Positions 1-8,563 of a stretch of DNA of 64,000 bases are shown here, piece after piece. Below the pieces are notes generated by a model. It did not search any database, was not told where the DNA came from, and saw only the letters and a list, made by a program, of their open reading frames with translations. Position 1 is the stretch's first letter, and the number at the start of each line of letters is the position of its first letter. Origin of the DNA: Bosea sp. NBC_00550 (GTDB taxonomy: Bacteria; Pseudomonadota; Alphaproteobacteria; Rhizobiales; Beijerinckiaceae); the NCBI RefSeq assembly GCF_026020075.1, contig NZ_CP102772.1:1550001-1614000 (forward strand), written 5' to 3'. The position numbers and the translations under genes were made by a program.

Positions 1-286
1 CATAGCCTGAGCCGGTGCCGACTTCGAGAACGCGCGCGCCCGTCTGCATGTCGAGCGCACCGAGCAGATTCGCGACGGTATACGGCGCCGTCATCGTCTG
101 TCCGCAGGGCAGCGGCACCGAGACGTCCTCGCGCGCCAGATCGGCGAATCGCGCGGGGGCGAAACGATCGCGCGGCACCCGCTCCATCGCGCGCAGCAGG
201 GGCAGATCGCGCACGCCCCGCGCCCTGAGCGACAGCAGGAAGGCAACGGTGCGCTCGCCCTCGCTGGCCGGCGCCTCTTCGCTCAT
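1..286 (-). CDS. pcm: Protein-L-isoaspartate O-methyltransferase, partial (3' end outside window)
   Basis: The enzyme repairs isoaspartyl residues in damaged proteins using S-adenosylmethionine. Only the first 95 codons lie in the window; the gene runs off the left edge. The visible part has the family's N-terminal helix (MERVPRDRFAP), the LPCGQTMTAPY segment and the start of the SAM-binding motif I, VLEVGTGSGY. The ATG at 286 lies 19 bp beyond the surE stop, so it is the distal gene of the serS-surE-pcm run. Family identity is firm from these motifs; completeness cannot be judged. Confidence 0.9.
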   Translation of the reverse strand, partial: MSEEAPASEGERTVAFLLSLRARGVRDLPLLRAMERVPRDRFAPARFADLAREDVSVPLPCGQTMTAPYTVANLLGALDMQTGARVLEVGTGSGY

Positions 287-305
287 GTCCCCTCCCCGCG
301 GCCTC

Positions 306-1067
306 TCAGGCGAAGACTTGAGCGAAGCGCGTCAGCGTCGGCTCATGCGTCAGGTCGAGTTCGAGCGGAGTGATCGAGATGCGATTCTCGGCCATGGCGC
401 GCAGGTCGGTGCCGTTCGCCGGCTCCTTGCGGGAGCGCTGGAAGGCGATCCAGTAATAGGGATTGCCGCGCCCGTCCTTGCGGGGTTCGAGCTTGACCAG
501 TTCCTGGTCGCGCCGGCCCTGCACCGTGACGGATACGCCCTTCACTTCGCCCGGCCCGACATTCGGGAAGTTGAGGTTGAAGAGCACGTCCTCGGGAATG
601 CCCTCCTCCAGCAGCCGGCGGATGATGCCGGGCGCGTGGTGCTCGGCGCAGTCCCAATGGATCACGTCGCGATTGCCCGGCATATAGGCCTGGCTGATCG
701 CAATCGAGGGAATGCCGAGCAGAGTGCCCTCCATCGCCGCAGCGATCGTGCCGGAATAGGTCACGTCCTCGGCGACGTTCGAGCCGCGGTTGACGCCCGA
801 GAGCACGAGATCGGGCTTCGCCTCGGCCAGGATCGAGCGCACGGCCATGATGACGCAATCGGTCGGCGTGCCCGCCACGGCGAAGCGCCTGTCGCTGATC
901 TGGCGCAGCCTGAGCGGGTTCGACAGCGACAGCGAATGCGCAACGCCAGACTGGTCGCTTTCCGGCGCCACGACCCAGACGTCATCCGAGAGCTGGCGCG
1001 CGATCCGCTCCAGCACTTCGAGGCCTTCGGCGTGGATGCCGTCGTCGTTGGTCACAAGGATACGCAT
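306..1067 (-). CDS. surE: 5'/3'-nucleotidase SurE
   Basis: This 253-residue protein is a metal-dependent phosphatase acting on nucleoside 5'- and 3'-monophosphates, linked to stationary-phase survival. The N-terminus [16 protein letters not shown] carries the metal-binding Asp pair. GTPTDCV and the [18 protein letters not shown] stretch complete the SurE active site. Length matches the family (about 250 residues). The start ATG at 1067 is one base past the serS stop, so translation is probably coupled to serS. The order serS-surE-pcm is conserved in alphaproteobacteria. Confidence 0.97.
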   Translation of the reverse strand: MRILVTNDDGIHAEGLEVLERIARQLSDDVWVVAPESDQSGVAHSLSLSNPLRLRQISDRRFAVAGTPTDCVIMAVRSILAEAKPDLVLSGVNRGSNVAEDVTYSGTIAAAMEGTLLGIPSIAISQAYMPGNRDVIHWDCAEHHAPGIIRRLLEEGIPEDVLFNLNFPNVGPGEVKGVSVTVQGRRDQELVKLEPRKDGRGNPYYWIAFQRSRKEPANGTDLRAMAENRISITPLELDLTHEPTLTRFAQVFA

Positions 1068-1068
1068 A

Positions 1069-2370
1069 TCAGGCAGCCTTCTCGATCTTCGTCACGCCGC
1101 GCATATACGGCACCAGAACCTCCGGCACGGTGATCGAGCCGTCGGCGTTCTGGTAATTCTCCATCACCGCGATCAGCGCGCGGCCGACCGCCGTGCCCGA
1201 ACCGTTGAGGGTGTGCACGAAGAACGGCCCCTTGCCGTCCTTGGTCTTGTAGCGGGCATTCATCCGCCGCGCCTGGAAATCGCCGCAGACCGAGCAGGAC
1301 GAGATCTCGCGATAGGTCTTCTGCCCGGGCAGCCAGGCCTCGATGTCCCAGGTCTTCTGCGAGGCGAAGCCCATATCGCCGGTGCACAGCGTCATCACGC
1401 GATAATGCAGGTCGAGCTTCTTCAACACGGCCTCGGCACAGGCGAGCATGCGCTCATGCTCCTCCCGCGACTTCTCCGGCGCCGTGATCGAGACGAGCTC
1501 GACCTTCTCGAACTGGTGCTGGCGCAGCATGCCGCGCGTATCGCGCCCGGCCGAGCCTGCTTCCGAACGGAAGCAGGGCGTGAGCGCGGTGAATCGCAAA
1601 GGCAGCTCTTCCTCGGAAAGGATTGATTCCCTTGCGAGATTGGTCAGCGGCACCTCGGCGGTCGGGATCAGCCAATGCTCATCGCCGGCGCGGAACTGGT
1701 CGTCGCGGAACTTCGGCAGTTGCGCCGTGCCGAACATGGCATCGTCACGAACGAGCAGCGGCGGATTCACCTCGGTATAGCCGTGCTCCTCGGTGTGCAC
1801 ATCGAGCATGAACTGCCCGATCGCGCGCGAGAGCCGCGCGATCTGGTTCTGCAGCACCACGAAGCGCGAGCCGGAAAGCTTCGCCGCCTTCTCGAAATCC
1901 ATCTGGCCGAGCGCTTCGCCAAGCTCGAAATGCTGCTTGGGATCGTTGATGCCCCTGAGCAGCCCGCGCTCCTCCGGCTTCATGCCATGGACATGCGACA
2001 CGACGTTGCCGTGCTCGTCGGCACCATCCGGCACATCGTCGAAAGGCACATTCGGAATCGCCGCGAGCGTCTCGTCGAGCGCCTCCTTGGCTGCCTTCTC
2101 CTCGGCTTCGAGTGCCGGCTGCTCTTCCTTGAGCGCCGCGACCTCGGCCTTGAGCTGGTCGGCGAGCGCGACATCCTTCGCGCCCATCGCCTTGCCGATC
2201 TCCTTGGAGAGCGCGTTGCGGCGTTCCTGCACGCCTTGAGCCTTCGCGATAGCCGAGCGGCGGACATCGTCGAGCGCGAGCAGCGACGACGACAGCGGCT
2301 CCAGGCCCCGTCGCGTCAAGCCTCCATCGAACGCCGCGGCGTTCTCGCGAATCCATCTGATGTCGTACAT
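1069..2370 (-). CDS. serS: Serine--tRNA ligase
   Basis: A class II aminoacyl-tRNA synthetase of 433 residues. It has the N-terminal tRNA-binding coiled coil (about residues 1-110, rich in Lys/Glu/Ala) followed by the catalytic domain. Recognisable motifs include [30 protein letters not shown] (motif 2 loop) and [19 protein letters not shown] (motif 3). The start was placed at the ATG at 2370 ([11 protein letters not shown]), which matches the family's N-terminus; the frame is open further upstream but that part is not SerRS-like. It follows tatC after about 200 bp containing a palindromic repeat. Confidence 0.97.
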   Translation of the reverse strand: MYDIRWIRENAAAFDGGLTRRGLEPLSSSLLALDDVRRSAIAKAQGVQERRNALSKEIGKAMGAKDVALADQLKAEVAALKEEQPALEAEEKAAKEALDETLAAIPNVPFDDVPDGADEHGNVVSHVHGMKPEERGLLRGINDPKQHFELGEALGQMDFEKAAKLSGSRFVVLQNQIARLSRAIGQFMLDVHTEEHGYTEVNPPLLVRDDAMFGTAQLPKFRDDQFRAGDEHWLIPTAEVPLTNLARESILSEEELPLRFTALTPCFRSEAGSAGRDTRGMLRQHQFEKVELVSITAPEKSREEHERMLACAEAVLKKLDLHYRVMTLCTGDMGFASQKTWDIEAWLPGQKTYREISSCSVCGDFQARRMNARYKTKDGKGPFFVHTLNGSGTAVGRALIAVMENYQNADGSITVPEVLVPYMRGVTKIEKAA

Positions 2371-2472
2371 CGTCGTCCGGCCATGCATCGCTGCGGAATA
2401 CAGCGCAGGATGCTCTAGACCGGGACGACGCGCGAGGGAACCACTCTCGTCGGCGTTGCGTACGGTTCTCCC

Positions 2473-2565
2473 GTCATGGTCGCGCTTGTCCCGACCATCC
2501 ACGTATTCTTCGCTGACGAGCAGCGCTCAAGACATGGAGATGCTCGCCACGAGGGCGAGCATGAC
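2473..2565. repeat. Intergenic palindromic element, divergent copy
   Basis: Lies between tatC and serS. It is bounded by GTCATGG and GAGCATGAC, with an inner GGTCGCGCTTGTCCCGACC hairpin and a GATGCTCGCC/GGCGAGCATG hairpin. It shares the GTCAT...ATGAC ends and overall size of the other palindromic elements in this window but differs in the stems. It could act as an mRNA 3' structure for tatC. Confidence 0.55.
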
Positions 2566-2574
2566 AACAGCGCC

Positions 2575-3387
2575 CTACTCCGCTGCCTCGTCCTCGGCCT
2601 TCACCGCCGCGCTCTTCTTCTCCACCCGGCGCACCGAGAAGATCGAGAGCTCGTAGAGCAGCAGCATCGGCACGGCCAGCATGAGCTGCGAGATCACGTC
2701 CGGCGGGGTCAGCACCGCCGCCACGACGAAGACGAAGACGATGGCGTAGCGCCGCTTGTCCTTCAGGAACTGCGAATCGATGATGCCCGCCTGCCCCAGC
2801 AACGTCAGGATCACCGGCAGCTGGAAGGCGACGCCGAAGGCGAAGATCAGCGTCATGATCAGCGAGAGATATTCGCTGACCTTCGGCAGGAGGGCGATGC
2901 CAGCCTGCGTCTCGGTCGCGGCCTGCTGCATGCCGAGCGAGAACTTCATCAGCACCGGCATGGCGAAGAAGAACACCAGCGCCGCACCGAGCGTGAAGAA
3001 CACCGGCGTCGCCACGAGATAGGGCGCGAAGGCCGATTTCTCGTTCTTGTAGAGGCCGGGCGCCACGAATTTGTAGACCTGCGTCGCGATCACCGGGAAG
3101 GCGAAGAAGCCGGCACCGAAGGCCGCGACCTTGATGTGCGTGAACAGCAGCTCGAGCGGGCCGGTATAGATCAGCTGCGCGTTGGCGGCGCTGCCGGCGG
3201 CCCAGACATAGGGCAGCACGAGGATGTTGTAGATCTGCGTCGAGAACCCGAAGCAGATGAAGAACATGATCAGGAAAGCGATCAGCGACTTGATCAGCCG
3301 CGAGCGCAGCTCGATCAAATGCTCGATGAGCGGTGCGCGCGAGGCTTCGATCTCGTCTTCGCCATCGCGAGGATTGGCGACGCTCAT
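2575..3387 (-). CDS. tatC: Twin-arginine translocase subunit TatC
   Basis: Inner-membrane receptor that binds twin-arginine signal peptides together with TatB. The 270-residue sequence shows about six hydrophobic segments and the family hallmarks: APLIEHLIELRSRL near the N-terminus, and TGPLELLFTHIKVAAFGAGFFAFPV followed by FVAPGLYKNEK in the periplasmic-loop/TM3 region. The ATG overlaps the tatB stop (ATGA at 3384-3387), so translation is coupled. Several Tat substrates seem to be encoded here (the TRAP binding protein and the Kelch protein carry RR signals). Confidence 0.97.
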   Translation of the reverse strand: MSVANPRDGEDEIEASRAPLIEHLIELRSRLIKSLIAFLIMFFICFGFSTQIYNILVLPYVWAAGSAANAQLIYTGPLELLFTHIKVAAFGAGFFAFPVIATQVYKFVAPGLYKNEKSAFAPYLVATPVFFTLGAALVFFFAMPVLMKFSLGMQQAATETQAGIALLPKVSEYLSLIMTLIFAFGVAFQLPVILTLLGQAGIIDSQFLKDKRRYAIVFVFVVAAVLTPPDVISQLMLAVPMLLLYELSIFSVRRVEKKSAAVKAEDEAAE

Positions 3388-4097
3388 GCAGAAGTCTCCT
3401 CGCCCTTGGCGGTCTTGCGCTTGCGGGCAGGCTTGGCAGTTTCGACTACGGGCTCGGCAGGTGCCACAACAGCGCTCGCGGCCTTGGGCTTGCGCGCCGG
3501 CTTGGCCACCTTGACCGGCTCGGCAGCGACGGAGCTTTCGACCGGCGCGGAGGCCTTGGCGGAACGGGTGCGGGCCGGCTTGGCGACAATCGGCTTGGCG
3601 GCAACCGGCTGGGCAGGAGCGGGCTCGACCACGGGAGCAGGCGCGGGTAGCTCCTCAGCGACAGGCGCAGCCTCCACCTTGGCCTTGCGCGCCCGCTTCG
3701 GCTTCTGCGTTTCCGGGGCAATCTCGACCGGCGGCAGCGGACCCGGCGGGGGCAGCGAAGCGAGCTTGGCCTCGGCCTCCTTCAGGGCGGCATCGTCCGG
3801 CTTCGCGGCATCGGTTTTCGAAGCCTCGAAATCCTTGATCGGATCGATCGGCTTGAAGTCGTTGTTCAGCGCGCTCGACACAGATCCGCCGACATCCTCG
3901 ACCTGCTTCTTCAGATCGGCGAGCTCGGCCTCGCGCATCGCCTCGTTGAACTGCCCCTGGAACTCCGACGCCATGCGCCGGACCCGGCCGATCGTCTGGC
4001 CGACCGTGCGCAGGGCTTTGGGCAGATCCTTGGGGCCGATCACGACGAGCGCGACTGCGCCGATCAGCACCATTTCGCTCCAGGCGATGTCGAACAT
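3384..4097 (-). CDS. tatB: Sec-independent translocase subunit TatB
   Basis: TatB partners TatC in substrate recognition. The N-terminus MFDIAWSEMVLIGAVALVVIGP is the single membrane helix with the conserved Glu8 and Gly-Pro hinge. An amphipathic helix (LPKALRTVGQTIGRVRRMASEF) follows. At 237 residues it is longer than many TatB proteins because of a C-terminal tail rich in Ala, Pro and Lys (about residues 105-237), a common feature of rhizobial TatB. It lies 44 bp past tatA and overlaps tatC. Confidence 0.95.
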   Translation of the reverse strand: MFDIAWSEMVLIGAVALVVIGPKDLPKALRTVGQTIGRVRRMASEFQGQFNEAMREAELADLKKQVEDVGGSVSSALNNDFKPIDPIKDFEASKTDAAKPDDAALKEAEAKLASLPPPGPLPPVEIAPETQKPKRARKAKVEAAPVAEELPAPAPVVEPAPAQPVAAKPIVAKPARTRSAKASAPVESSVAAEPVKVAKPARKPKAASAVVAPAEPVVETAKPARKRKTAKGEETSA

Positions 4098-4141
4098 CGA
4101 CGGCTCGTCCTCTCAGGCTACGCCGTTGCAGCGCAGCGGCA

Positions 4142-4387
4142 TCAGGCCTTGTTCTCGGCCTTGGCCTGAGTCTGCGCGGCCGCGTTGCTGGCCTGCGTGT
4201 GGTCGATCACCTTGGGATCGACATTGGTCGCGCTCGGCGTCGGCTCGTCATCCTCCGCCATGCCCTTCTTGAACGATTTGATGCCCTTGGCGACATCACC
4301 CATCAGCTCGGACACCTTGCCGCGCCCGAAGAGCAGCATCACGATGACGCCGACGACGATCCAATGCCAAATGCTCACGCCACCCAT
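4142..4387 (-). CDS. tatA: Sec-independent translocase subunit TatA
   Basis: This 81-residue pore-forming subunit has one N-terminal membrane helix ([20 protein letters not shown]), the [11 protein letters not shown] hinge and an amphipathic helix with the FKKGM motif. A polar unstructured tail follows. It is the first gene of tatABC. The start ATG at 4387 has an AGGAG-like site just upstream. The length and helix pattern are typical of TatA rather than TatB. Confidence 0.96.
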   Translation of the reverse strand: MGGVSIWHWIVVGVIVMLLFGRGKVSELMGDVAKGIKSFKKGMAEDDEPTPSATNVDPKVIDHTQASNAAAQTQAKAENKA

Positions 4388-4467
4388 GGCGAACTCCTCC
4401 GAAATTGCTCCGACCGGGGGCCGTCCCCAACCAAGTCCTGACCCGGTCGATTGCTCGGCGGCGGAAC

Positions 4468-5508
4468 CTATTGATCCGCCGCGGGAAACACAAGGACTTC
4501 GTCCGACGGAATCTCGACCCCGACCTCGTCGCCCACCTCGATCTCGTCCGACAGCGGCGCGCGCACCGAAAGCGCCCGGTCGAAGCCTTCGATCGCGACC
4601 AGCAGGTGATCGACCTCGCCGAGGAAGCGCCGCGCCACCAGCCGGCCCGGCAGATAATAGCCCTTCGGCACGATCCGGACCCGGTGCGGCCGGATGCAGA
4701 CGATCGCCTCCTCGCCATCGGCCAGCCCGGGCGCCGCAAAGCGCCCGAACGCCGTATCGACCGCCCCGCCGGAAACGCGGCCCTCGATCTCGGTAAAATC
4801 GCAGAAAAATCGGGCGGCAAAGAGGCTGCCGGGCCTCCGGTAGAGCTCCTCACCCGTGCCGACCTGGACGATGCGCCCGGCCCGCATCAGCACGATCCGG
4901 TCGGCGATGCGCATCGCATCCTCGGGATCATGCGTCACGATAATCGAGGTGGCGCCGGTTTCCTCCAGCAGGGCCGCCGTCTCGTCGCGCACCACGTCGC
5001 GCAGGCGCCGGTCGAGATTGGAGAAAGGCTCGTCCATCAGCAGCACGCCCGACCGTGGCGCGATGGCGCGCGCCAGCGCCACGCGCTGCTGCTCGCCGCC
5101 GGACAGCATATGCGGATAGGCCCCGTAGAAATCAGCGAGTCCGACGCGGTCGAGCGCCCTAAGGGCCGTGGCCTCCGCCGCCGCAGTGCCCCGGCCGCGG
5201 AGGCCGAAGCGGACATTCTCGCCCACTGTCAGATGCGGGAACAGCGCATAGTCCTGAAAGACGAAGCCGACGCCGCGATGCTCCGGCTCGACGAAATTCG
5301 CGGGCGCCGAAACGTCCCGCCCCTCCAGCAGCACCCTGCCCGCGCTCGGCCGTTCGACACCGGCTGCAAGCCTCAGCAGCGTCGTCTTGCCGCAGCCCGA
5401 CTGGCCGAGCAGCGCGACGATCTCACCGGGTTTGACGGCAAGCGAGACATCGGAGAGCGCCGTCACCGCGCCAAAGCGCTGCGTCACGCCCTCGAAGCCG
5501 AGCGCCAT
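4468..5508 (-). CDS. ABC transporter ATP-binding protein (FbpC/PotA-like), orphan
   Basis: A 346-residue importer ATPase with Walker [10 protein letters not shown], signature [14 protein letters not shown], Walker B VLLMDEP and switch His in [14 protein letters not shown]-terminal TOBE-like region (about 240-346) follows. This architecture fits iron(III), polyamine or sugar importers. No permease or binding protein is adjacent: it sits alone between scpB and tatA, interrupting a cluster that is usually continuous. The ATG at 5508 ([13 protein letters not shown]) was chosen because it begins the nucleotide-binding domain; an upstream in-frame ATG would add a 28-residue non-homologous leader. 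The substrate is unknown. Confidence 0.85.
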   Translation of the reverse strand: MALGFEGVTQRFGAVTALSDVSLAVKPGEIVALLGQSGCGKTTLLRLAAGVERPSAGRVLLEGRDVSAPANFVEPEHRGVGFVFQDYALFPHLTVGENVRFGLRGRGTAAAEATALRALDRVGLADFYGAYPHMLSGGEQQRVALARAIAPRSGVLLMDEPFSNLDRRLRDVVRDETAALLEETGATSIIVTHDPEDAMRIADRIVLMRAGRIVQVGTGEELYRRPGSLFAARFFCDFTEIEGRVSGGAVDTAFGRFAAPGLADGEEAIVCIRPHRVRIVPKGYYLPGRLVARRFLGEVDHLLVAIEGFDRALSVRAPLSDEIEVGDEVGVEIPSDEVLVFPAADQ

Positions 5509-5609
5509 CGGAATCGCCGCGCCCGCCGTCCCGCGCCGGCCCCAGCCAAGCCATCCCGCCTTGATGTCGCTGCGCGCCAATCCCTGCTCCATATACCCAA
5601 CGTGACGCG

Positions 5610-5713
5610 GTCATCCCGGGCGCAGCGAAGCGGAGACCCGGGATCCATGCCAGACCATCACCGGAGACGTTCGGGCATGGATCCCGGGTCTTCCTCCGGT
5701 CGCCCGGGATGAC
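5610..5713. repeat. Intergenic palindromic element (about 104 bp)
   Basis: Lies between scpB and the orphan ABC ATPase. The ends are GTCATCCCGGGCG and CGCCCGGGATGAC, an exact inverted repeat. Inside is a second inverted pair, GGGATCCATGCC and GGCATGGATCCC. The whole element can fold as a nested cruciform. Related copies lie at 8427, 32231, 35123 and 49882. Confidence 0.85.
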
Positions 5714-5734
5714 ATGCGGACTGCAAAGCCGCTT

Positions 5735-6433
5735 TTACTCCTGTTGCGGTCCGCCCTCGCCATCGTCAAGCGGGCTGAACAGATCGCCGAGCGGGTCCTC
5801 GTCGTCGCGCAAGCCAGGATCATCGTCCGGCACGGGCACGGTGAGGTCCCGCGTCAGCTGGCCTTCGATGAAGCCCGTGCCCTTCAACTCCTCAAGCCCC
5901 GGCAGATCGTCGATGCGATCCAGCCCGAAATGGTCGAGGAAGCCCGGCGTCGTGCCGTAGGTGACCGGGCGCCCCGGCGAACGGCGACGTCCGCGCAGAC
6001 GCACCCAGCCGGCTTCCAGCAGGATGTCGAGCGTGCCCTTGGCGGTGGCCACGCCCCGTATCTCCTCGATCTCGGCGCGCGTCACCGGCTGATGATAGGC
6101 GATGATCGAGAGCACCTCGAGCGCGGCGCGGGAGAGTCTGCGTGGCGGCTCAGCCTCGGCCGCGAGCAGGTAGCCGAGGTCCGGCGCCGTGCGGAAGGCC
6201 CAGCCGCCCGCGACCTGCCGCAGATTGACGCCGCGTGTCGCGTAGACCTCCGCGAGCCCGGCCAGCACCTGCTCGATCACGATGCCGGCCGGGACCGATC
6301 GGGCCAGCACTTCGGCCGACAATGGCACTGCCGAGGCGAAGAGCAGCGCCTCGACGATGCGCAGCGCCTGGGCGAAAGCCTCCGCCCCGCCGCCATCCTC
6401 CTCCTCGATGGTCTCAGCCGTCGCACGCGTCAT
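5735..6433 (-). CDS. scpB: Segregation and condensation protein B
   Basis: ScpB is the winged-helix kleisin partner of ScpA in the SMC condensin complex. The 232-residue protein has the ScpB signature: ALRIVEALLFASAVPLSAE, then RAALEVLSIIAYHQPVTRAEIEEIRG and GRRRSPGRPVTYGTTPGFLDHFGL. The C-terminus is acidic (DDDPGLRDDEDPLGDLFSPLDD). Its ATG overlaps the scpA stop by 4 bp, so the two are translationally coupled as in most bacteria. Confidence 0.95.
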   Translation of the reverse strand: MTRATAETIEEEDGGGAEAFAQALRIVEALLFASAVPLSAEVLARSVPAGIVIEQVLAGLAEVYATRGVNLRQVAGGWAFRTAPDLGYLLAAEAEPPRRLSRAALEVLSIIAYHQPVTRAEIEEIRGVATAKGTLDILLEAGWVRLRGRRRSPGRPVTYGTTPGFLDHFGLDRIDDLPGLEELKGTGFIEGQLTRDLTVPVPDDDPGLRDDEDPLGDLFSPLDDGEGGPQQE

Positions 6434-7260
6434 GACGCATCCCGGCCGGCGAAAGGCAGGATCGCCGGCCGCTCCGAGCGGCGGCGCACCTGGATCGGCG
6501 CGAAGGCCTCGTCCTGTCGCAGGTCGAGCACCCCTTCCCTGACCATTTCGAGCATCGCCGACAGGGCCGAGGCGCGCACCGTCGCCCGCATCTCCCGCAC
6601 CGGCAGGCCCTGCGCCGCCATGTAATGCGTCAGATAGCCATCGAGCTCGGTCCAGTCCCCGGCCTCGCCGATCAGGCGCTGCAGCGCCTCACGCGCCTCT
6701 ACCAGCGACCAGACGACGCGATGGCCGACCGAGATATGCCCCTGCACCCGCTTCTGACGCTGCTGTGCATAGGCCGCGAGCAGATCGTAGAGCTCGGCCT
6801 CCCAAACCGGCCGCGCGCCCGCAACGATGTCCTCGGGCGCGCCGCGGGCGAACACGTCCTGCCCCAGCCGCTCGCGCGCAGCGAGCTTGCGGGCGGCGGC
6901 GCGGATCGCTTCCAGCCGGCGCAGGCGCAGCGCCAGCGCGGTCGCGAGGTCCGCCGCGCTCGGCTCCTCGCCCTTCGGCGGCTCCGGAAGCAGCAGGCGC
7001 GACTTCAGATAGGCGAGCCAGGCCGCCATCACGAGATAGTCGGCTGCGAGTTCGAGCCTCAGCGCCCGCGCCTCCTCGACGAAGGCGAGGTACTGCTCCG
7101 CCAGCGCCAGGATCGAGATGCGATGGAGGTCGACCTTCTGGCGCCGTGCGAGATCGAGCAGCAGGTCGAGCGGCCCCTCATAGCCGTCGACATCGACGAC
7201 GAGCGAGGGTTCGCCCGCGCGCCGGCCGTTATCCTCCTCGAATGGCAATTCGGCCGTCAT
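6430..7260 (-). CDS. scpA: Segregation and condensation protein A
   Basis: The kleisin subunit of bacterial SMC condensin, 276 residues. Typical kleisin features are the N-terminal YEGPLDLLLDLARRQKVDLHRISILALAEQYL block and the ADYLVMAAWLAYLKSRLLLP segment. The C-terminal winged-helix region (REMRATVRASALSAMLEMVREG) ends the protein. It lies about 50 bp downstream of nagZ and overlaps scpB. The nagZ-scpA-scpB order is conserved in Hyphomicrobiales. Confidence 0.95.
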   Translation of the reverse strand: MTAELPFEEDNGRRAGEPSLVVDVDGYEGPLDLLLDLARRQKVDLHRISILALAEQYLAFVEEARALRLELAADYLVMAAWLAYLKSRLLLPEPPKGEEPSAADLATALALRLRRLEAIRAAARKLAARERLGQDVFARGAPEDIVAGARPVWEAELYDLLAAYAQQRQKRVQGHISVGHRVVWSLVEAREALQRLIGEAGDWTELDGYLTHYMAAQGLPVREMRATVRASALSAMLEMVREGVLDLRQDEAFAPIQVRRRSERPAILPFAGRDAS

Positions 7261-7309
7261 CTGAGGCCCTGCCCCCGCCTGTCATCCCCGAAGATGCAGG
7301 TTCCGCCGT

Positions 7310-8320
7310 TCAGGCGTCCAGCGCAAGGGCGCTGACCAGCTCCGCACGCGCCGCCGCCAGGTCGACCGGCTCAGGCTCGTGCCGGATGCGCCCGAGCGCG
7401 GCTGCGGCGCGGCGCGCCCGTGCCCCGGTCATCTCCGGCACGGCGCCCGCGATCGCGACCATCTCCTCCATGATGCCATGGCAATGCAGGATTACGTCGA
7501 CGCCGGCGCGGATGGCGGCTCGGGCCTTGGCCTCGAACGAGCCCGAAAGCGCCTTCATCGAGATGTCGTCGGTCATGATCAGCCCGTCGAAGCCGATCTC
7601 GCCGCGCATGATCTCGCGCACGATTGTCCGCGAAACCGTGGCCGCATGCTTCGGGTCGAGCGCCGTGAACACCACATGCGCCGTCATCGCGAGCGGCATG
7701 TCGGCGAGGTGCCGGAACGGGCGGAAATCATGCGCCCTGAGTTCGTCGAGCGTCGCATCGACGACCGGCAGGTCGTGGTGGCTGTCGGCCCGCGCCCGGC
7801 CATGGCCGGGCATGTGCTTGACGACCGGCAGCACGCCGCCGGCGATCAGCCCCTCCGCCGCCGCCCGGCCGAGCCGCGCGACATGGTCTGGATCATGGGC
7901 ATAGGCGCGATCGCCGATCACGTCGTGGCTGCCGGCGACCGGTACGTCGAGCACCGGCAGGCAGTCGACATCGATGCCGACGCTTTTCAGATCGTGCGCC
8001 ATCAGGCGCGCCGAGAGCCGCACGATCTCGCGCTGGCGGATAAGGTCGTTGATGGCGAGGAAGGCGCGCGCCGGCGGGTATTTCGGCCAGTTCGGCGGTG
8101 CCATGCGCTGCACGCGCCCGCCCTCCTGGTCGATCAGGATCGGAGCGTGCCAGCCCACGGTCTCGCGCATTTCAGCCGTCAGCGCCGCGACTTGCTCGGG
8201 CGTCTGCGTGTTGCGCCTGAACAGGATGAAGCCCCAAGGCCGGGCGTCGCGGAAGAAGGCCCGCTCATCCGGGGTGAGGCTCGTGCCGAGGCAGCCGGCG
8301 ATGAAGGCGCGCGAGGTCAT
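7310..8320 (-). CDS. nagZ: Beta-N-acetylhexosaminidase NagZ (GH3)
   Basis: A cytoplasmic glycoside hydrolase family 3 enzyme that removes N-acetylglucosamine from recycled anhydromuropeptides. The 336-residue protein carries IDQEGGRVQRM, the KHMPGHGRARADSHHDLP loop with the catalytic His/Asp and the nucleophile region MTDDISMKAL. There is no signal peptide, as expected for cell-wall recycling. It sits between a SPOR protein and scpA, although a TRAP binding-protein gene has come to lie between it and the SPOR gene. Confidence 0.95.
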   Translation of the reverse strand: MTSRAFIAGCLGTSLTPDERAFFRDARPWGFILFRRNTQTPEQVAALTAEMRETVGWHAPILIDQEGGRVQRMAPPNWPKYPPARAFLAINDLIRQREIVRLSARLMAHDLKSVGIDVDCLPVLDVPVAGSHDVIGDRAYAHDPDHVARLGRAAAEGLIAGGVLPVVKHMPGHGRARADSHHDLPVVDATLDELRAHDFRPFRHLADMPLAMTAHVVFTALDPKHAATVSRTIVREIMRGEIGFDGLIMTDDISMKALSGSFEAKARAAIRAGVDVILHCHGIMEEMVAIAGAVPEMTGARARRAAAALGRIRHEPEPVDLAAARAELVSALALDA

Positions 8321-8426
8321 GGCACCGGGTTAGGGCATCGGCCCGAAAAGGGGAATGCGGTTTTCGGATAACGTCGATGCGGAGGCGGGCAATGGCGCGG
8401 TCGAGCACGGCCTTCGCACCATCCCC

Positions 8427-8539
8427 GTCATCCCGGACAAGCCGCCTCCGGCGGCGCCGATCCGGAATCCATGCCGGAGCGCTCCCAATGAAAGTTCAGG
8501 CATGGATCCCGGGTCGACCTGCGGTCGCCCCGGGATGAC
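8427..8539. repeat. Intergenic palindromic element (about 113 bp)
   Basis: Lies between the TRAP binding-protein gene and nagZ. It starts GTCATCCCGGACAAGCCGCC and ends CCCCGGGATGAC. The inner pair is AATCCATGCC and GGCATGGATCC. The left arm holds its own hairpin (GCCGCCTCCGGCGGC). Confidence 0.85.
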
Positions 8540-8563
8540 ATGTGACGGGACGGAAGCGCGCCC

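Noticed and set aside
15..1133. Long plus-strand open frame of 372 codons
   Set aside because: It is the antisense of pcm, surE and serS, whose motifs are unambiguous; its sequence is Arg/Ala-rich with no domain.
2476..4272. Plus-strand open frame of 598 codons
   Set aside because: It lies opposite tatC, tatB and tatA. It is a GC-rich shadow with His/Arg/Glu bias.
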